This document shows, in pieces, positions 13,650-14,975 of a stretch of 14,975 nucleotides of DNA. The translations under genes were made by a program, and so were the position numbers. Each line of letters begins with the position of its first letter. Position 1 is the first letter of the stretch. The stretch is from contig VERC01000024.1 of NCBI GenBank assembly GCA_018882825.1, positions 1-14,975 of the forward strand, in the 5' to 3' direction. The notes beneath the pieces were generated by a model. The model had not been told where the DNA came from and searched no databases. It saw only the letters and a program-made list of their open reading frames with translations. The stretch comes from Acidimicrobiia bacterium (lineage in GTDB: Bacteria; Actinomycetota; Acidimicrobiia; Acidimicrobiales; Acidimicrobilacustridaceae).

Positions 13650-14504
13650 ATGGAGTCAACGGACGCGCGAATCGCCGTCGTGACCGGCGCCAGTCGGGGC
13701 ATCGGCAAGGGGATCGCCCTCGAACTGGGCGCCTCGGGGGCCACCGTCTACGTCACCGGTCGGTCGGTGGACCCCGGTGCGATTCCGGGGACCATCGGAC
13801 AGACCGTGGCCGAGATCGAGGAGTTGGGTGGCACCGGCATCGCCGTGGCCTGTGACCATCACGACGACGCGCAGGTGGAGGCGCTGTTCACCCGGGTGGC
13901 GGCCGACCACGGGCGCCTCGACATCCTCGTGAACAACGTCTACTCCGCGCCCGATCTGGTGCCGTGGTTGGGCAAGCGCTTCTGGGAACTGCCGATCGAG
14001 GCGTGGGATCAGGTCATCGACATCGGTACCCGTTCGCACTACGTGGCCAGTGTGTTGGCGGCGCCGCTGCTGCTGGCCAACGGTCGCGGTCTGATCGTGA
14101 ACGTGTCCTCCTCGGGCGCGGTGTCCTACGGGCACAACGTCGTGTACGGCGTGGGCAAGGCGGCCGTCGACAAGATGACCGCCGACATGGCGGTGGACCT
14201 GGCCGGGACCGGGGTCGCCGTGGTCTCGCTGTGGCCCGGATTGGTGCACACCGAACTGTTGGATCTCGGCGCCACCCGCGATGGTGACGAGGTGTACATC
14301 GAACTTCCCGGCGAGGGTCGGTTCGATCTCTCGGGGGCGGAGACACCACGGTTCCTCGGGCGAGCCGTGGTGGCGCTGGCCGAAGCCCCCGATCTGGCCG
14401 AGCGGTCGGGTCGGGCCTTCGCCTCGGCCGCGTTGGCCCGTGAACTCGGCTTCACCGATCTGGACGGCACCATCCACGAGGTGCTGCTGCGCCCCGACGC
14501 CTGA
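13650..14504 (+). CDS. DHRS1-like SDR family oxidoreductase
   Basis: A 284-residue short-chain dehydrogenase/reductase of the DHRS1-like subgroup. The cofactor motif T-G-A-S-R-G-I-G is at 12-19, N-N-V-Y at 95-98 replaces the usual N-N-A-G, and the active site has Ser153, Tyr166 and Lys170 (Y-G-V-G-K). The insert around F-W-E-L-P-I-E-A-W-D (111-120) followed by R-S-H-Y-V-A-S (128-134) is characteristic of DHRS1-type proteins, whose substrates are ketones, aldehydes or steroids. The T-G-R-S end of beta 2 suggests NADP(H). ATG 13650 follows GGGGGAGGGG. It is the first gene of an operon with the downstream amidohydrolase, which starts two bases after its stop, and is divergent from the related amidohydrolase operon. 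The natural substrate is unknown. Confidence 0.92.
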   Translation: MESTDARIAVVTGASRGIGKGIALELGASGATVYVTGRSVDPGAIPGTIGQTVAEIEELGGTGIAVACDHHDDAQVEALFTRVAADHGRLDILVNNVYSAPDLVPWLGKRFWELPIEAWDQVIDIGTRSHYVASVLAAPLLLANGRGLIVNVSSSGAVSYGHNVVYGVGKAAVDKMTADMAVDLAGTGVAVVSLWPGLVHTELLDLGATRDGDEVYIELPGEGRFDLSGAETPRFLGRAVVALAEAPDLAERSGRAFASAALARELGFTDLDGTIHEVLLRPDA

Positions 14505-14506
14505 TC

Positions 14507-14975
14507 GTGGACCACGACCTCGTCATCCGCAACGGCACGGTCGTCGATGGCACCGGCCTGCCCGAGTTCCGGGCCGACGTGGCGGTGCGCGCCGGACGCA
14601 TCGAGCGGATCGGCCGGGTGCCCGGACGCGGCGCCGAGGAGATCGATGCCACCGGGATGGTGGTGACCCCGGGCTTCATCGACGGACACACCCACATGGA
14701 CGCCCAGGTGTTCTGGGACGAGCAGGGGTCGAACTCGTGTTGGCACGGCGTGACGACAGTGGTGATGGGCAACTGCGGATTCACCATCGCGCCGGTGCGG
14801 ACGGGTGCGGAGGATCTCGCCGTGCGCAGCATCGAGCGGTCAGAGGACATCTCGGCCGCGGCCATGACCGCCGGTCTCCGCTGGGACTGGACCGACTTCG
14901 CCTCCTATCTCGACGCCGTCGATGCCGCACCGAAGGGCATCAACTACGCATCGAACATCGGACACAGCGCGCTGC
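14507..14975 (+). CDS. N-acyl-D-amino-acid deacylase-like amidohydrolase (N-terminal part)
   Basis: This open frame runs off the right window edge, so only about 156 residues are visible. It starts at GTG, two bases after the SDR stop, and reads [16 protein letters not shown], almost the same as the start of the amidohydrolase at 13561. The metal motif appears as G-H-T-H-M-D-A-Q-V-F-W-D and the cysteine segment as [17 protein letters not shown] further typical segment is N-I-G-H-S-A-L at the very end. No other in-frame start lies closer to the N-terminal strand, so the GTG is well supported. It belongs to the D-aminoacylase-like amidohydrolases and would cleave an N-acyl bond. Tight spacing to the SDR implies coupling of the two activities. 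C-terminal ligands lie outside the window. Confidence 0.85.
   Translation, partial: MDHDLVIRNGTVVDGTGLPEFRADVAVRAGRIERIGRVPGRGAEEIDATGMVVTPGFIDGHTHMDAQVFWDEQGSNSCWHGVTTVVMGNCGFTIAPVRTGAEDLAVRSIERSEDISAAAMTAGLRWDWTDFASYLDAVDAAPKGINYASNIGHSAL

Noticed and set aside
1..14975. tRNA, rRNA, CRISPR, insertion sequence or phage attachment signals
   Set aside because: No cloverleaf-like sequence, regularly spaced direct repeat, transposase motif or long terminal inverted repeat was seen on either strand by eye; a covariance-model search was not possible.

Overview
The window is a gene-dense, strongly GC-rich stretch of bacterial chromosome with no RNA gene, insertion sequence, CRISPR array or phage gene that I can recognise. 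Very high GC in third codon positions, GTG starts, four-base ATGA/GTGA gene overlaps, leaderless-type TAnnnT promoters, and this mix of SDR, MDR, TauD-like, DinB-like and amidohydrolase genes point to an actinobacterium. A free-living Acidimicrobiia-type lineage fits well, but that placement is inference and not proven by a marker gene.

The genes lie in alternating strand blocks. Block A (+, 2-3027) holds the C-terminal end of a branched-chain-amino-acid-type ABC substrate-binding protein, a DinB-like protein, an MDR quinone oxidoreductase and an SDR. Block B (-, 3038-4830) holds a zinc alcohol dehydrogenase followed by an alpha/beta hydrolase whose nucleophile position is alanine. Block C (+, 4899-5621) is a single dimeric alpha/beta-barrel-like protein. 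Block D (-, 5637-7401) pairs a TauD/TfdA dioxygenase with an SDR. Block E (+, 7547-9315) is a VOC protein and an amidohydrolase-2 enzyme. Block F (-, 9280-13561) is an operon of N-acyl-D-amino-acid-deacylase-like amidohydrolase, GNAT acetyltransferase and molybdopterin oxidoreductase, chained by four-base overlaps. Block G (+, 13650 to the edge) is a DHRS1-like SDR followed two bases later by the start of a second deacylase-like amidohydrolase, cut by the window edge.

Nearly every product is a soluble oxidoreductase, hydrolase or dioxygenase, and the first gene is an uptake protein. The window therefore reads as accessory catabolic capacity, with import followed by oxidation, dehydrogenation and hydrolysis of an unidentified organic substrate. 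No pathway can be named from the sequence. Regulation appears concentrated in three divergent intergenic regions (4831-4898, 7402-7546, 13562-13649). Two of these carry inverted repeats placed between back-to-back promoters. Convergent junctions are 10 and 15 bp gaps, or a 36 bp overlap, with no clear terminators.

The points most worth a second look are the deacylase-GNAT-molybdoenzyme operon facing a paralogous SDR-deacylase operon across a repeat-bearing divergent promoter, the hydrolase lacking its nucleophile, an SDR with Asn replaced by His in the catalytic set, and the double-hairpin leader before the VOC gene.
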